Below are positions 4,986 to 5,588 of a stretch of 5,588 nucleotides of DNA, piece by piece. Location: the NCBI GenBank assembly GCA_015222855.1, contig JADFWA010000270.1, forward strand, positions 1-5,588, written 5' to 3'. Source of the stretch: Pseudomonadota bacterium (GTDB lineage: Bacteria; Desulfobacterota; Syntrophia; Syntrophales; JADFWA01). Both the position numbers and the translations under genes were made by a program. The notes under the pieces were generated by a model. The model did no database searches. It had not been told where the DNA came from and worked only from the letters and a program-made list of their open reading frames with translations. Numbering within the stretch: position 1 is the first letter of the stretch; each line of letters begins with the position of its first letter.

Positions 4986-4987
4986 CT
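4980..4987. repeat. Direct repeat at the lepA end, putative target-site duplication of element B
   Basis: Second copy of ACTCATCT. On the minus strand it reads AGATGAGT and overlaps the last base of the lepA stop codon (TAA, 4989-4987). Confidence 0.62.
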
Positions 4988-5588
4988 TAATCGGACCCGG
5001 TTTTCAGAATGGAAAGAAACGCGCTTTGCGGGATGGCAACCGATCCCACCATCTTCATCCGTTTTTTACCCTTTTTCTGTTTTTCCAGAAGCTTTCGCTT
5101 ACGGGTGATATCACCACCGTAACACTTTGCGATGACGTCCTTACGGAAGGGCGATATGGTGGTACGTGAAATTATCTCCCGGCCGATGGCGCCCTGAATG
5201 GCGATTTTAAACATCTGCCTCGGAATTTCCTCTTTTAACCTTTCGCACGCGAGAAGACCGCGCGGGCGGGCCTTGTCACGATGAACAATTTGTGCCAGAG
5301 CATCCACCTTTTCCCCATTGACCAGAATATCCAGGAGGACAAGATTGCTTTCTCTGTAGCCGATAATATCATAATCGAATGAGCCGTATCCCTGTGTTAC
5401 GGTCTTGAAACGGTCATAAAAATCGTAGATAATCTCGGCCAGGGGTAGCTCAAAGACCAATTCAATCCGGCCGGGGCTTATGTAGTTAAGTATCGAGTTA
5501 ACGCCCCTTTTTTCCTTGCAGAGTTTCATGACGGCGCCCAGATATCTTTCCGGCATCATCATGGCGGCCCGGATGTAGGGTTCTTCCG
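4987..5588 (-). CDS. lepA: Elongation factor 4 (LepA), C-terminal part
   Basis: LepA/EF4 is a ribosome-binding translational GTPase related to EF-G, implicated in back-translocation or in initiation and subunit assembly. About the last 200 of some 600 residues are present. The frame is open to the window edge and reads EEPYIRA directly before the methionines at 5554-5562, so those are internal, not a start. Visible are the EF-G domain V-like region (EEPYIRAAMMMPERYLGAVM, then QGYGSFDYDIIGY) and the LepA-specific C-terminal domain with DVIAKCYGGDITRKRKLLEKQ, KKGKKRMK and the family-typical end IPQSAFLSILK. The GTPase domain lies outside the window. Its stop TAA is followed by G-ATG-AGT, evidence that hemW formerly began one base downstream. 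Identity is secure. Confidence 0.97.
   Translation of the reverse strand, partial: EEPYIRAAMMMPERYLGAVMKLCKEKRGVNSILNYISPGRIELVFELPLAEIIYDFYDRFKTVTQGYGSFDYDIIGYRESNLVLLDILVNGEKVDALAQIVHRDKARPRGLLACERLKEEIPRQMFKIAIQGAIGREIISRTTISPFRKDVIAKCYGGDITRKRKLLEKQKKGKKRMKMVGSVAIPQSAFLSILKTGSD

Noticed and set aside
5560..5562. ATG (minus strand) as the lepA start
   Set aside because: The frame continues upstream as EEPYIRA, a conserved internal LepA segment, so the gene runs off the window.

Overview
The window reads as ordinary chromosomal core sequence from a Gram-negative-type anaerobe. My best guess is a Desulfobacterota (deltaproteobacterial) or neighbouring lineage. This rests on gene content (family 4 uracil-DNA glycosylase, long NfeD with a slipin, lepA-hemW) and on the style of the intergenic repeats; it is an inference, not a proven assignment. 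No phage, plasmid, CRISPR, tRNA or rRNA sequence is visible.

Layout. Rightward genes: the 3' part of a family 4 uracil-DNA glycosylase (1-359), a long NfeD membrane serine protease (394-1719), a slipin/stomatin-like SPFH protein (1877-2632), a small four-helix membrane protein of the DUF5668/LiaF-like type (2741-3061, GTG start) and, overlapping it by ATGA, an MtnX-like HAD phosphatase (3058-3738). Leftward genes: the 3' third of lepA (4987-5588), followed by hemW (3681-4805). The two gene sets converge and their coding ends overlap by 58 bp at 3681-3738.

Gene logic. NfeD and slipin are a classic membrane pair in which the protease cleaves the hydrophobic C-terminal region of the stomatin-like partner. 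The DUF5668-like protein is probably another envelope protein. lepA-hemW is a widely conserved gene order joining ribosome rescue factor EF4 to a heme chaperone.

Most notable signal. All four gaps between co-directional, non-overlapping genes contain repeat-type sequence. Two gaps (nfeD-slipin and lepA-hemW) hold related non-coding elements of about 146 and 172 bp. Their imperfect inverted arms are built from an octamer word (CAC-N-AAG-N). Both elements are flanked by direct repeats that look like target-site duplications: TAAAAAGGAGGA on each side of the first, ACTCATCT on each side of the second. Removing one direct repeat plus the element restores a tight gene junction in both cases: nfeD stop TAA-gac-ATG slipin, and lepA stop TAA-g-ATG hemW. 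The second insertion left an orphan copy of the hemW start (ATG AGT) just after the lepA stop. I read these as insertions of a MITE-like non-autonomous element at stop/Shine-Dalgarno/start junctions inside operons, both in the same orientation relative to transcription. The other two gaps hold a 4 x 7-nt array and a CCCTCTCC/GGAGAGGG hairpin repeat.
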